From NCBI GenBank assembly GCA_024233935.1, contig JACKOY010000016.1:31279-95278 (forward strand): a DNA stretch of 64,000 nucleotides, read 5' to 3'. The DNA comes from Spirochaetales bacterium (GTDB lineage: Bacteria > Spirochaetota > Leptospiria > Leptospirales > Leptonemataceae). The position numbers were made by a program, and so were the translations under genes. Below, piece by piece: positions 51,805 to 61,187 of this stretch. Positions within the stretch are counted from its first letter, which is position 1; each line of letters begins with the position of its first letter. The notes beneath the pieces were generated by a model that searched no databases, had not been told where the DNA came from, and saw nothing but the letters and a program-made list of their open reading frames with translations.

Positions 51805-52167
51805 TCAGCCGTTCTCTGCCAGCGCTTCTTCGACGGTCTCGTAGAACAAGATCTCGTCCTCTCTTACAACGGCTCCCAGGACCTTTCGGAGCCCCGGCTT
51901 CAGACCAGTTACGCAGAAGATGCCCCCGTAATTGTGCACTTCGTGGCGCACCTTAAAAATGACCGCGATCCCGGAGGAATCTATATAGGAAGTTTCCGAG
52001 AAATCGAGCACGAAGAGGGCCGGCTTGCTTTCCGCCTCCTCAAGAAGAGTCTGCCGTATCTCCGGAAGCGAAAACATGGTTACCTCCGGCTCCAGGCAAC
52101 GCGCGACGGTCGCCTTTTCCAGATGCTCAACGCTGATGATTTCCTCTTCGTCGTCCTCTAGAGACAC
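51805..52167 (-). CDS. STAS domain anti-anti-sigma-type protein
   Basis: A 120-residue STAS protein. SETSYIDSSGIAVIFKVRHE carries the phosphorylatable Ser in DSSG, as in SpoIIAA/RsbV. The N-terminal 20 residues are acidic. Start GTG at 52167 with GGGGGG upstream. It is the second STAS-type gene in the window (the first at 32766). No sigma factor or RsbU phosphatase is nearby. It is convergent with the aldehyde dehydrogenase gene, with 1 base between. Confidence 0.88.
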   Translation of the reverse strand: MSLEDDEEEIISVEHLEKATVARCLEPEVTMFSLPEIRQTLLEEAESKPALFVLDFSETSYIDSSGIAVIFKVRHEVHNYGGIFCVTGLKPGLRKVLGAVVREDEILFYETVEEALAENG

Positions 52168-52369
52168 AATGTTCCCCCCATCCCCTCGGATCGCCTCCGG
52201 GCCCTGGAGCAGGTGCGCGTTTGCTCACCCGGAGCTCATAGCCAGCCCCAAGTATGGGGCACGGCCGCCGAATGGCAATCAGAATCACGCCTTGAGGGGC
52301 AACGGCCCGCACGAAAGCTCCTTTCGCACTCGGAATTCCGGACTGGAAGCCTCCCTGGACGGGCGCCGG

Positions 52370-53161
52370 TCAATCGTATCCTGGCTCGGGCTCAATCCCC
52401 AATTCTTTCAGCACAAAGACACCGGCGTAAATCCAAGGTGTATCGAGCAAAGCCATGATCATCTTGAAAAAGTAGGCTGTGATGATAACCTGAACGATTG
52501 TCAGGCCCTGGCCATGCGACGCGAAAAATGGCATTTCAAAAACGAAATACAAAAATATGCTATTTACGATGATCGTGTCAACAAGCTGCGAGATCAAAGT
52601 GGAGCCGTTGTTCCGCAACCAGAGGTGCCTTCCAGCGGTTAAACGCTTCCAAAAATGGAACAGAAAGTTGTCCAGCAATTGCGCCACCATGTAGGCCAGC
52701 ATGGAAGCCATAAGCAGCACACCGGGGGCCTCAAAAGTGAAGGCGAAAGCGGCCTGGGCGGCATGATGATCGACGCCGGTCAATACACCGTCGCCGTCGA
52801 ACATGTGATGGTCGGGACTGAAGAAAGCGGCCACGGTGGGCCGCATGGTCCAGGCCTCCGCCGGCGGCAACCAGACCGCGATTGAGACGAACACCAGCAT
52901 CAAAAGGGAAAGAGCGAAACCGTAAATGACCATCAGATCGGCGCGTCGCTTGCCCCACACTTCGGAAACAATGTCCGTGATCCAGAATGTAATCGGATAG
53001 GTGATGATGCCTGTAGGTAGCACAAAGGGAGAACCGAAGAAACCCCCGGGAAACCGATCGGGCAGAAAGGCGAAGAGTTTTGTGCCGATCACGTTGGTCA
53101 GCATCAGCACTCCGACAAAACAGCATGCCAGAAAAACGTAGGCCCGATCGGACCGGGTCAT
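52370..53161 (-). CDS. yhhQ: Queuosine precursor transporter (YhhQ family)
   Basis: A 263-residue inner-membrane protein with six or seven helices and the conserved GVLMLTNVIGTKLF, YPITFWITDIVSEVWGKRRAD, LDNFLFHFWKRLT, WLRNNGSTLISQLVDTI. This is the VUT/YhhQ (QPTR) family, taking up 7-cyano-7-deazaguanine (preQ0) or related queuosine precursors. The ATG at 53161 overlaps the stop of the purine permease gene by one base (TGATG). Co-transcription with a purine permease is consistent with deazapurine salvage. Confidence 0.92.
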   Translation of the reverse strand: MTRSDRAYVFLACCFVGVLMLTNVIGTKLFAFLPDRFPGGFFGSPFVLPTGIITYPITFWITDIVSEVWGKRRADLMVIYGFALSLLMLVFVSIAVWLPPAEAWTMRPTVAAFFSPDHHMFDGDGVLTGVDHHAAQAAFAFTFEAPGVLLMASMLAYMVAQLLDNFLFHFWKRLTAGRHLWLRNNGSTLISQLVDTIIVNSIFLYFVFEMPFFASHGQGLTIVQVIITAYFFKMIMALLDTPWIYAGVFVLKELGIEPEPGYD

Positions 53162-54597
53162 CACAGGCCGGCCCTCAACAGCGGAAAATAGAATAGCATG
53201 AGCACACCCAGAACGTACATGATCCAGCTGACCTCGCGACCGCGACCGCTCAGAAGTTTGATGGCAGGATAGCTGATAAGACCGAGAGCGATTCCGTCGG
53301 CGATCGAATACGAAAGCGGAATGCCGAGCATGATTATGAAGGCGGGAATGGACTCCGCGTAGTTTGCCAGATCTATATGCGCGATGTTCTGCAACATCAT
53401 GGCCCCAACGATAACAAGAGCCGGGGCTGTAATCGGAGTGTAGGAACCAACCATGTTCACGGCCGGAGTAAAAAACAAGGCCAGCAGAAAGAAAAGACCG
53501 GTCACGATAGCCGTCAAACCCGTGCGACCACCCTGCTCGACCCCTGCTGCACTCTCAATGAAGCTCGTTACCGTGCTGGTTCCAAGCCCGGCTCCTACAA
53601 CCGTACCGGCCGCATCGGCAAGGAACGCCTGATTGGCCCGGGGCAAACTTCCCTGACTATCCACGAGACCGGCTCTATGACTGATGGCGACAAGAGTGCC
53701 CATCGTATCGAATAGATCGATGAACAGAAAAATCACAATATACGGAATCATGGAAAGCGCAAAGGCGCCGGTCAGGTCCATGGCCATAAAGGTGGGCGCC
53801 AGAGAAGGAGGGTGCGAAACCAACTTCGTCACCGGTCGGAAATCAGTCATCAACATGGATTGCAATACGACGGGAGAAGTCGAGATGGCCTCGGGAAGAT
53901 GCGGAATCACGTAACGCGCCAGCACGCTTAAGAGCGTCGAAAAAATAATGCCGAGCAGTATCGACCCGGGAACCCGGCGCACGTGCAGCGCAGAGGTGAC
54001 GATCAGCCCCACAAAAAAAACGATGATGTCGGGCGAGGCAAAGTTGGTGTTTAGGGACACGGAGGTTCCGGGCGAAGACACGATCAAACGGGTATTCTGA
54101 AGCCCCACAAAGGCGATGAAGAGTCCAATGCCGACCGCAATTCCATTCTTGAGGTCCGGACTGATAGCATTCATGACCGCTTCACGCAAACCCGTCAGCG
54201 TGATCAAAAGAAACAACAATCCAGAAATGAAGATCACACCCAGCCCGATTTGCCAGCCCTGTCCAGGAGCCGTTGCGGCGGCGGCCGGAATCACCGTCAG
54301 TACGAAAAAGAAATTTGCGCCCATGCCCGGAGCGAGGGCCACGGGATAACGCGCATAGAAACCCATCAGAAGCGTCGCCAGCATGGCGGCCAGACAGGTT
54401 GCAACCGTAACGGCCCCGAAGTCCATCCCGGTGTCCTGTCCAAACATGCGCCCCGACAGCACGGTCGGCTGGACGAAAATGATGTAGGCCATCGTCAGGA
54501 AAGTCGTAGTGCCGGCGAGGGCTTCGGTGCGCAGGCTCGAACCACTCGCCCGCACGCCGAAATAAGAATCAATTCGAGCTTTTATTGAGGGCATCAT
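53161..54597 (-). CDS. NCS2/AzgA-like purine permease
   Basis: A 478-residue permease with about 12 to 14 transmembrane segments. Conserved blocks are YIIFVQPTVLS, VALAPGMGANFFF, FIDLFDTMGTLVAI, GAGLGTSTVTSFIESAAGVE and GGRTGLTAI, the AzgA/GhxP type of adenine, guanine and hypoxanthine transporters. The chosen start at 54597 lies 29 bases inside the chemoreceptor gene; the frame extends to 54639. It shares a stop/start overlap with yhhQ. Confidence 0.92.
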   Translation of the reverse strand: MMPSIKARIDSYFGVRASGSSLRTEALAGTTTFLTMAYIIFVQPTVLSGRMFGQDTGMDFGAVTVATCLAAMLATLLMGFYARYPVALAPGMGANFFFVLTVIPAAAATAPGQGWQIGLGVIFISGLLFLLITLTGLREAVMNAISPDLKNGIAVGIGLFIAFVGLQNTRLIVSSPGTSVSLNTNFASPDIIVFFVGLIVTSALHVRRVPGSILLGIIFSTLLSVLARYVIPHLPEAISTSPVVLQSMLMTDFRPVTKLVSHPPSLAPTFMAMDLTGAFALSMIPYIVIFLFIDLFDTMGTLVAISHRAGLVDSQGSLPRANQAFLADAAGTVVGAGLGTSTVTSFIESAAGVEQGGRTGLTAIVTGLFFLLALFFTPAVNMVGSYTPITAPALVIVGAMMLQNIAHIDLANYAESIPAFIIMLGIPLSYSIADGIALGLISYPAIKLLSGRGREVSWIMYVLGVLMLFYFPLLRAGL

Positions 54598-56143
54598 CGA
54601 GTTGATCCGTGTGCTGCCACTCCGTATTTGCCGATTCATCCTCGACGGTCAAGTGAACCATCTGATCGGTTAGTTCTTCGATTTGTTTGATCTCGCGGCG
54701 CAAAGCCGTGGCCTGTTTCGACAGTTCACTTGAACTCTGGTCGAGTCGCTTCAGCGCATCCACAACTTCGCGATTGCGCTTGTTTTGCGTGTCCGTGTTG
54801 CGTGCGATTTCGGCCGCCAGCTGATTTAAACTGGCCAGCTGACCCAGCAGCGTTTCGTTGATGCGGCGCTGGCGTTCGAATATCTCGCCCATGCTCTTAA
54901 TGTGCTGGTCCATGCTGAGCTGCTCGGCCTGTTGCTTGTTGAACTTCTCGGTTACGACGTCCGAAGACTCCTGCACTCTGCGTGTGATGGCGCGACTCTC
55001 TTTAATGATGTCCGCAACCGAGTGTGCATTCTTCACGCTGTAATCGGCAAGCTTTCCAATTTCCTGAGCCACAACGGCGAACCCTCGTCCGGCTTCCCCG
55101 GCGCGTGCCGCCTCGATAGATGCGTTTAGAGACAGCAGGTTCGTTTGGTCACCGATCGTCGCCATCACGTTATTGATCTCGATCAGCTTTTTTAGGGAGT
55201 GCGTAATCTTTGAAAGCGCCTCCCTCATTTCCGCCACGGATGAGTTGGACTCGGCCAGGAATGAACGGGCCTGACCGGAGCTGTGATCAAGGGTTTCCGT
55301 GGCGCCAACAATGTCCTTGAGGATGCCGGCCATCTCACCGGCATCATTCTGTAAGCGCGAAAACGCCTTTTGCTGTCCGTCGATGCGCTCGTTCGTGTTC
55401 AAAGACATGATCGTGAAATCCGCAAAAATTTCTGTGATCTCGACGATCGCCTGGCCCTGAGCCTCTGCTCTTTGGTTCAGACTCTCAATGAAGTCGTTCA
55501 GCTGACCGACTGTCTTCTTCAAGACGGCCGCCGCCATCGCCATGTTGGTTCGATTCTCGTCCAATCGAGTGTGCATTTGCGCAATTTCGCTTTCCGTACG
55601 AAAACTGCTGTGAGTCACGCGGCGCGTTTCCCGGGCCAGAAGCCAGGCAGCCCCACCCGCCATGAGAAGGCCCAACGGACGAACGAGTTCGAACAACGCC
55701 AGGGTGACAACCGGACCGGAGGTCAGCTTCCAGAAGGCAAAGTTCAAAAGCCAGCCGAGCCATCCCGCAACCCCGGCCATCAGGATTAAATGTGGCCGGG
55801 CGATCAAGGTCAGAAGAAACGGCCAGACCAGGAAGTAAACGAGCAGTCCATCCAGAACCGAAAGACCGGCTTGCGCGGCGAATGCCAGGCCGAAGAACAC
55901 CGGCGCAGCAATGTCAAGGGCCGCCACCAGAGCTTCCGGGAGGCCCTTGCTTTCGCGCATTTTCAACAAGTCGAGCACGGAAAGAAGCGCGGCCCCGCAG
56001 CCCCACAAAAGCGCAATCCAGCGGGCCATGCCCGAGTCGAGAATAGCGGCGGTCGAGACCAGCAGAACCCCGAGCAGGGCTCGCATCGCGTTGAGCAGAT
56101 AACGGGCGCGGCGGGTGTGTTGCTCTGAGCCTGTGTCGATCAT
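54569..56143 (-). CDS. Methyl-accepting chemotaxis protein with multi-helix N-terminus
   Basis: A 524-residue chemoreceptor. Residues 15-165 hold about six hydrophobic segments with no large periplasmic loop, then a long coiled-coil signalling domain with hairpin tip IGDQTNLLSLNASIEAARA followed by GEAGRGFAVVAQEIGKLAD, which binds CheA/CheW. No HAMP domain is evident. The membrane part may sense through the bilayer or a partner. The purine permease gene begins inside its 3' end (29-base overlap), suggesting a functional link. Confidence 0.92.
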   Translation of the reverse strand: MIDTGSEQHTRRARYLLNAMRALLGVLLVSTAAILDSGMARWIALLWGCGAALLSVLDLLKMRESKGLPEALVAALDIAAPVFFGLAFAAQAGLSVLDGLLVYFLVWPFLLTLIARPHLILMAGVAGWLGWLLNFAFWKLTSGPVVTLALFELVRPLGLLMAGGAAWLLARETRRVTHSSFRTESEIAQMHTRLDENRTNMAMAAAVLKKTVGQLNDFIESLNQRAEAQGQAIVEITEIFADFTIMSLNTNERIDGQQKAFSRLQNDAGEMAGILKDIVGATETLDHSSGQARSFLAESNSSVAEMREALSKITHSLKKLIEINNVMATIGDQTNLLSLNASIEAARAGEAGRGFAVVAQEIGKLADYSVKNAHSVADIIKESRAITRRVQESSDVVTEKFNKQQAEQLSMDQHIKSMGEIFERQRRINETLLGQLASLNQLAAEIARNTDTQNKRNREVVDALKRLDQSSSELSKQATALRREIKQIEELTDQMVHLTVEDESANTEWQHTDQLDDALNKSSN

Positions 56144-56198
56144 ACGGAGCCGTACGGCTGAGGCTCGGACGGGTGCCCTTTGCTGTCAACGCAAGCTA

Positions 56199-57107
56199 TC
56201 AGGCAGCAATCTGCACCACGTCTTCCGGGCGGGTCTTCCAGCGACGATGCACCCAGAAATACTGCTCGGGATACTCGCGCACCTTTTCGGCCAGAATGTC
56301 GGACCAGAGCTGAGTATACTTCCGGATAAGCTCCTCGCGCCTTCCAGACCGCGGGTCTATTACGCCCAGATCCGTCAGTGAAAGGTGGATCTTACGGTCG
56401 GGACCGTGCACGCAGGCATACACGCAAATACGTGCCCCGGTCACGCAGGACATGGCAACGGGTCCTTGATAGGTGGAAGCCGGCCGGTTCAGGAAATCTA
56501 CAAAGACGCCAGCCCGGCCGGCATTCTGGTCAGCCACGAAGCCCATCCACATTCCCCGCTTCAACTCCTTGATCGCGGCGGTCGTTTCTTCAATGGGAAA
56601 GAGCCTTAGTCCGGAAGCTCCCCGTATGCGACGAAACCAGCGGTCCAAAAACGGATTGCGCATCTTCTTATAGAGCGTACCACCATGATAGACCTGGCCG
56701 CAGATCGCGCCCAAAACTTCCCAGGCGCCAAGATGGCCCGTCAGGATGATGGTCGGAACGCCTCTGGCTAGAGCGTCTTGTTCATTTTCACGCACGCCCT
56801 TCTCATAAACAACGTTCTCTTCCAGCCACTTGCGGTCCATCCGCGGAATGTAGAGCGAATCGGCGAGGATCAATCCCAGATGCCGGAAGTGCTTCCGCAC
56901 AAGCTCCTGGTGTTGCGCGTGGCTCATCGCGGGAAACGCGTGAGCGATATTTTCGAGGGCGATTGCCCGGTGCCCTCTGGCGATTGGATACAGCAGACGC
57001 AAAAAGCCGACTCCAAAGGCCTGGCACGCCCGGTATGGCAAAATTCGGAAAGGAAGATAGAGCGTCCAGGCGAATAGGAAAGAGAGAAAGTGACCGATCG
57101 TCTTCAC
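56199..57107 (-). CDS. Lysophospholipid/lipid A acyltransferase (LpxL/HtrB family)
   Basis: A 302-residue protein with an N-terminal hydrophobic segment and the acyltransferase motif HLGAWE (HxxxxD/E, around residue 120) in TGHLGAWEVLG, plus KMRNPFLDRWFRRIRG and QYFWVHRRWK near the C-terminus, all typical of LpxL/LpxM. It adds a secondary acyl chain to lipid A at the inner-membrane cytoplasmic face, which argues for an LPS-containing outer membrane. Start GTG at 57107, 42 bases after sufU, so it may be expressed with the suf genes. Confidence 0.88.
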   Translation of the reverse strand: MKTIGHFLSFLFAWTLYLPFRILPYRACQAFGVGFLRLLYPIARGHRAIALENIAHAFPAMSHAQHQELVRKHFRHLGLILADSLYIPRMDRKWLEENVVYEKGVRENEQDALARGVPTIILTGHLGAWEVLGAICGQVYHGGTLYKKMRNPFLDRWFRRIRGASGLRLFPIEETTAAIKELKRGMWMGFVADQNAGRAGVFVDFLNRPASTYQGPVAMSCVTGARICVYACVHGPDRKIHLSLTDLGVIDPRSGRREELIRKYTQLWSDILAEKVREYPEQYFWVHRRWKTRPEDVVQIAA

Positions 57108-57149
57108 CCTGCTGTCCCCGGCCCCAGCTGGCTAACAACCGCAGCCTTT

Positions 57150-57587
57150 CTACAAACTTGCCGCCTTCTTGAGCGCTTGCTCCAGAGTATTCCAGCTCAG
57201 CGTGGCGCATTTCACACGTATGGGATATCGTTTAACGCCCTGCAAAGCCTCAAGGTCCTCGAGCTCCGCGGGCAACTCGACGGCCTTGCCTTCTGTTATC
57301 ATTGCTTTGAAGTTTTCGATCAGCTGTTCGGCCTGCTCGACGGTCATGCCGTCGACTGACTCGGCCATCATCGATCCGGAGGCCATGGAAATACTGCATC
57401 CATTGCCATTCACACGGATCCCGCGAATGACCGCATCTTTCACAAAAAGTTCCAGTTCCACTTCGTCCCCGCAACTGCGGTTCACACCGGACTCATGCAC
57501 GTTCGCATCGTCCAGATGTCCGCGATGGCTTGGGTTCCGCGAGTGCTCAAGAATCAATTCCTTGTAGAGTTCATTCTGAAGAGACAT
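57150..57587 (-). CDS. sufU: SufU Fe-S cluster assembly protein
   Basis: A 145-residue protein with SufU/IscU fold and three conserved cysteines: NRSCGDEVELELFV, GNGCSISMASGS and VKCATLSWNTL, plus the Asp next to the first. SufU-type proteins accept sulfur from SufS (with zinc) and feed the SufBCD scaffold. The spacing between the second and third cysteine is longer than in IscU, as in SufU. It starts 6 bases after sufS; both are the 3' part of the suf operon. Confidence 0.94.
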   Translation of the reverse strand: MSLQNELYKELILEHSRNPSHRGHLDDANVHESGVNRSCGDEVELELFVKDAVIRGIRVNGNGCSISMASGSMMAESVDGMTVEQAEQLIENFKAMITEGKAVELPAELEDLEALQGVKRYPIRVKCATLSWNTLEQALKKAASL

Positions 57588-57593
57588 GGCAAT

Positions 57594-58835
57594 CTAGTGT
57601 GCAACGACGCTTTTGAACACTTCGCGGACCCGCTGCAGGCCGCGCACAAGGGCGTCCACATCTTCTGGCCCATTGTAGACATAGAAACTTGCGCGGGCGG
57701 TCCCCGAAATCCCGCACTTTCGCATGAACGGCTCGCAGCAATGGTGTCCGGCACGAATCGCAATTCCCTCCTCGTCCAGGATTGTCCCGACGTCATGGGA
57801 ATGCACTGCATCGACGTTAAACGAGACAACCGCGCCGCGACTCTCCAGATTCCGGCTCCCGTACAGAGTGATCCCGGGAATGCGTTCGAGCTCATCGACA
57901 GCATAGCGAAGTAGTTCCTTTTCGTGGGCGTGAATGTTCTCGATCCCGATTTTCTCCAGGTAGTCCAGTGCAATGGCGTATGCGACCACCCCGGCAATGT
58001 TCGGAGTGCCGGCCTCAAACTTCGCGGGCAACGGCGCCGGTTCAAATGAGTCGCGGCTAACTGTCAGGATCATGTCACCGCCACCGAGAAAAGGGGGCAT
58101 GGATTCCAGTATCTTCCGCTTTCCATAAAGGACGCCAACGCCGGTCGGCCCGAGCATCTTGTGTGCGCTGAGAGCGTAGAAATCGCAATCGATATCGGCT
58201 ACGTTCACCGGAAGATGGCAGGCGCCTTGAGCGCCATCCACAAGCACGGTCGCCCCGGCCGCGTGTGCCCGGGCCGTGACCTGCTTGATATCATGGATAC
58301 TACCCAGGACGTTACTCATGTGCTGTACGGCGACGATGCGCGTACGGGGACTCAGGACTTCATCCAGACGATCATAGTCGTAATGGCCGTCATCGGTCAA
58401 TGGGATGTGGCGAAGCTTTGCGCCGCGCCGTTGAGCAAGCATCATCCACGGCACCAGGTTCGAATGGTGCTCGAGCTCGGAGACCACAATCTCATCCCCC
58501 TCGCCAACGTTTGTGTCACCCCAGGCGCTTGCGACCAGGTTGATGCTTTCGGTCGTATTGCGGGTAAAGATACATGTTTCGGGTTCGGCCGCACCCAGAA
58601 AACGGGCAATTCGCCTCCGGGTTTGATCGTAAAGATCCGTCGCCTCGTAGCTGAGTCGATAGGCTCCCCGGTGGATATTGGCGTTTCGGCAGCGGTAGTA
58701 GTCCGAAAATGCGTCAATGACCCGCTGCGGCTTCTGAGAACTCGCCGCGCTGTCCAGAAATACGAGCGGCTTCCCGTTCATCTGGGTTCGCAGTATCGGA
58801 AATTCCTCTTTGATTGTGCGGTAGTCCAGGCTCAT
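57594..58835 (-). CDS. sufS: Cysteine desulfurase SufS
   Basis: A 413-residue PLP enzyme of NifS/SufS class II. The PLP lysine is in ALSAHKMLGPTGVGVLYG (about residue 226) and the catalytic Cys in RAGHHCCEPFM, followed by GTARASFYVYN as in SufS. It takes sulfur from cysteine for Fe-S cluster formation. ATG at 58835, with GGGAGA upstream, 49 bases after the Rieske-like gene. It fits a SufS-SufU pair. Confidence 0.96.
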   Translation of the reverse strand: MSLDYRTIKEEFPILRTQMNGKPLVFLDSAASSQKPQRVIDAFSDYYRCRNANIHRGAYRLSYEATDLYDQTRRRIARFLGAAEPETCIFTRNTTESINLVASAWGDTNVGEGDEIVVSELEHHSNLVPWMMLAQRRGAKLRHIPLTDDGHYDYDRLDEVLSPRTRIVAVQHMSNVLGSIHDIKQVTARAHAAGATVLVDGAQGACHLPVNVADIDCDFYALSAHKMLGPTGVGVLYGKRKILESMPPFLGGGDMILTVSRDSFEPAPLPAKFEAGTPNIAGVVAYAIALDYLEKIGIENIHAHEKELLRYAVDELERIPGITLYGSRNLESRGAVVSFNVDAVHSHDVGTILDEEGIAIRAGHHCCEPFMRKCGISGTARASFYVYNGPEDVDALVRGLQRVREVFKSVVAH

Positions 58836-58884
58836 AGGCGATGGTCTCCCTTGCCCCGCGCGGGACGTGTGGGCAAGCTACAAT

Positions 58885-59193
58885 TTAGTCCAGCTTTACC
58901 TCAACGTCCTCCCCGTTCAATCGTACTTCGTAGGTTTCTATATCCTCGGTGGCAGGCATGCGAAGGCATTCTCCGGTCCGCATATTGAAACGAGCCCCGT
59001 GCCGCGGGCACTGGATGATCTCACCGTCCAGCTCCCCCCCCTCCAGCGGGGCATCGTCGTGGGTACAGGCGTCCTGAAAGGCCAGCACCTCGTCGCCGAT
59101 CCGGGTCAGCGCTATCCGCCCGTACCGGGTGCTCACGGAGATAAGGCGTCCCTCACTCACTTCGGCGACTCGCGCAACTCTCAGAAAACTCAC
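58885..59193 (-). CDS. Rieske-type [2Fe-2S] ferredoxin in the suf operon
   Basis: A 102-residue protein with the two Rieske half-motifs CTHDDAPLEGG and CPRHGARFN (Cys-x-His ... Cys-x-x-His). It is a small soluble electron carrier, like the ferredoxin components of non-heme oxygenases. It starts with GTG overlapping the sufD stop (GTGA), so it belongs to the operon. Rieske-like proteins occur beside sufBCDSU in several bacteria, where they may supply electrons for cluster maturation or receive a cluster; here the role is inferred. Confidence 0.92.
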   Translation of the reverse strand: MSFLRVARVAEVSEGRLISVSTRYGRIALTRIGDEVLAFQDACTHDDAPLEGGELDGEIIQCPRHGARFNMRTGECLRMPATEDIETYEVRLNGEDVEVKLD

Positions 59194-60404
59194 AGGGCCA
59201 GGGTCTCCAGGACATGCTTTTGGACGGGCTCCAGCTCTTCGTCCAGGAGAGGCATCTCTTCAAGGACCGAATCCAGGAAGCCCTGTATCAAGAGAGCCCT
59301 TGCCTGCGGCTCCGGCAATCCACGGGCCATCAGGAAAAAGAGGGCATCCCGATCGATTTCGCCCACCGTTGCGCCGTGCTCACAGGAGACCTTTTCCGCC
59401 CTGATGAGCAAACGCGGCATCGACTCGGCGCGCGCATTTCGGTCCAATAGCAGATTGTTGTTGGTCTGGTGCGAGTCCACGTCCCGCACGTTCTCACCGA
59501 TATACAGATTGCCGTCAAATACGCTATGGGCTCGATCCCGGGAGACTGTACGATAAAGCAGGGAACTCCGTGAATGGTTCGCGTGGTGCTCGACGAATAA
59601 TTCCGTATTCAGGAAGGAACGCCCCCGTAGCGCCGCGATGCCAATACCGCGGTACTCAGCCCCAACCTGATTTATGCGCGCCCGGTAGCCCGTTCGACCG
59701 ATGTGCCCGCCGACGTGCACGATTGCCGTGTTCAACACCGAATCCCGCTCCTGGTCAGAGCACAGCTCATGGAAAGAGTACTCACGATCCGAGAAACTGC
59801 GCAGAGAAACATGATTCAGCCTGGAGTTGGGTCCGCATACCAGTCGCGTATGCGGAAGCCAGCAGGTTAGCGGCTCTCCCGCCTCGGCCTCGAAGCGCTC
59901 CAGAACGGTAAGTTCCGCGCCTGCCGGAACAACCACGATCACCCGGTGCGAAAGAAGCCCATCACCCTTCAAACGATGGGTAAGTTCTATTCTCCCGTTT
60001 GGGACATTCGGCTGCGCCAGGATCAACGCGGAATGCGAATAGGTCGCGCGACCAAGCTGCTCGAAGTAGGCCGGGCGGTCCGCCGGCACCTCTTCGCAGA
60101 GATCGCGTTCAACGATGCTTCGCAGATCCGGGTCCTGGACATCGCGAAACGCGAGAACACGGCATTGGTGCTCGCCCTTTATTGTGATTCCGGTGTCCGA
60201 AGGAACCGCAAGGCTTGAGAGCTCGAAGGAATCCAGGGGCACCTTGCGCCAGGATTCAAAACGTCGCCCGGGCAAACTGCTTTGCGAAAATGCGGCCAGA
60301 GCGCGCCGCCGGAAATCGCCCAACCAGGGCACGTCCGACTCGTCCCGCAAAAGCTGATCAACCAAACGGTCAAGGGTTGGTGACGCGGCCGATGCAGTCG
60401 TCAT
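59190..60404 (-). CDS. sufD: Fe-S cluster assembly protein SufD
   Basis: A 404-residue SufB/SufD-family protein: parallel beta-helix with HVGGHIGRTGYRARINQVGAEYRG and DGNLYIGENVRDVDSHQTNNNLLLD, AEKVSCEHGATVGEID, FLMARGLPEPQARALLIQGF. The shorter N-terminus and the lack of the SufB essential Cys identify it as SufD. Start ATG at 60404 with AGGGAG upstream; it overlaps sufC by one base (TGATG). Confidence 0.94.
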   Translation of the reverse strand: MTTASAASPTLDRLVDQLLRDESDVPWLGDFRRRALAAFSQSSLPGRRFESWRKVPLDSFELSSLAVPSDTGITIKGEHQCRVLAFRDVQDPDLRSIVERDLCEEVPADRPAYFEQLGRATYSHSALILAQPNVPNGRIELTHRLKGDGLLSHRVIVVVPAGAELTVLERFEAEAGEPLTCWLPHTRLVCGPNSRLNHVSLRSFSDREYSFHELCSDQERDSVLNTAIVHVGGHIGRTGYRARINQVGAEYRGIGIAALRGRSFLNTELFVEHHANHSRSSLLYRTVSRDRAHSVFDGNLYIGENVRDVDSHQTNNNLLLDRNARAESMPRLLIRAEKVSCEHGATVGEIDRDALFFLMARGLPEPQARALLIQGFLDSVLEEMPLLDEELEPVQKHVLETLAL

Positions 60405-61150
60405 CAGACTCCCTGACCCGCTGAAGCTGTAACCCAATCGTATCCCTCTGCTTCCAGCCGGTCAGCCAGCTCGCGACCACCACTGTGGCGAATCGTGCCG
60501 TCTACGAACACGTGAACCCGATCGGGGGCCAGATAGTTAAGGACGCGAACGTAGTGGGTGATGACAAGCATAGAGCGATCGGGAGCGCGCAGATCATTCA
60601 GTCCCCCGGCGAGTATTCGGAGTGCATCAATATCCAGACCGGAGTCAATCTCGTCGAGCACTGCAAGCCTGGGCTTCATAAGAGACATCTGTAGCACTTC
60701 ATTGCGCTTCTTCTCGCCCCCGGAAAAGCCATCGTTTACATACCGGGCAGCGAAGCCGCTGCTGATCCCGAGTTGCTCCATGCCGGACTTCAGCTCGCTG
60801 CGAAATTCCCGGAAAGGGACTTCCTGACCACGAACGTTTTTCAGAACGTTGCGCAGGAAGTTCGTCATGGTGACTCCGGGAATGGCGGTCGGATACTGAA
60901 AAGAAAGGAAGATTCCTCGCCGGGCCCGCTCGTCGGTTGGCCATCCCAGAATCGACTCGCCTTGAAAAAGTATGTCTCCTCTGGTAACTCGATACGAGGG
61001 ATGGCCCAGTAGCGCGTACGAGAGAGTGCTTTTCCCCGAGCCATTCGGTCCCATCAGGGCGTGCACTTCGCCGGCCGGTATGTTCAGATTAACGCCACGC
61101 AAAATCTCTTTGTTGTCGATTTCTACGTGTAGATCTTTAATTTCGAGCAT
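60404..61150 (-). CDS. sufC: Fe-S cluster assembly ATPase SufC
   Basis: A 248-residue ABC-type ATPase. Walker A is GPNGSGKST (about 36), the signature is FSGGEKKRNEVLQMS, Walker B is PRLAVLDEIDSGLD, and the H-loop is LVITHYVRVLNYL. It energises the SufBC2D complex. It starts 37 bases after sufB and ends overlapping sufD. Confidence 0.97.
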   Translation of the reverse strand: MLEIKDLHVEIDNKEILRGVNLNIPAGEVHALMGPNGSGKSTLSYALLGHPSYRVTRGDILFQGESILGWPTDERARRGIFLSFQYPTAIPGVTMTNFLRNVLKNVRGQEVPFREFRSELKSGMEQLGISSGFAARYVNDGFSGGEKKRNEVLQMSLMKPRLAVLDEIDSGLDIDALRILAGGLNDLRAPDRSMLVITHYVRVLNYLAPDRVHVFVDGTIRHSGGRELADRLEAEGYDWVTASAGQGV

Positions 61151-61187
61151 AACAGACTACCTCAGATTCAGGGAAGGATTTATTTTT

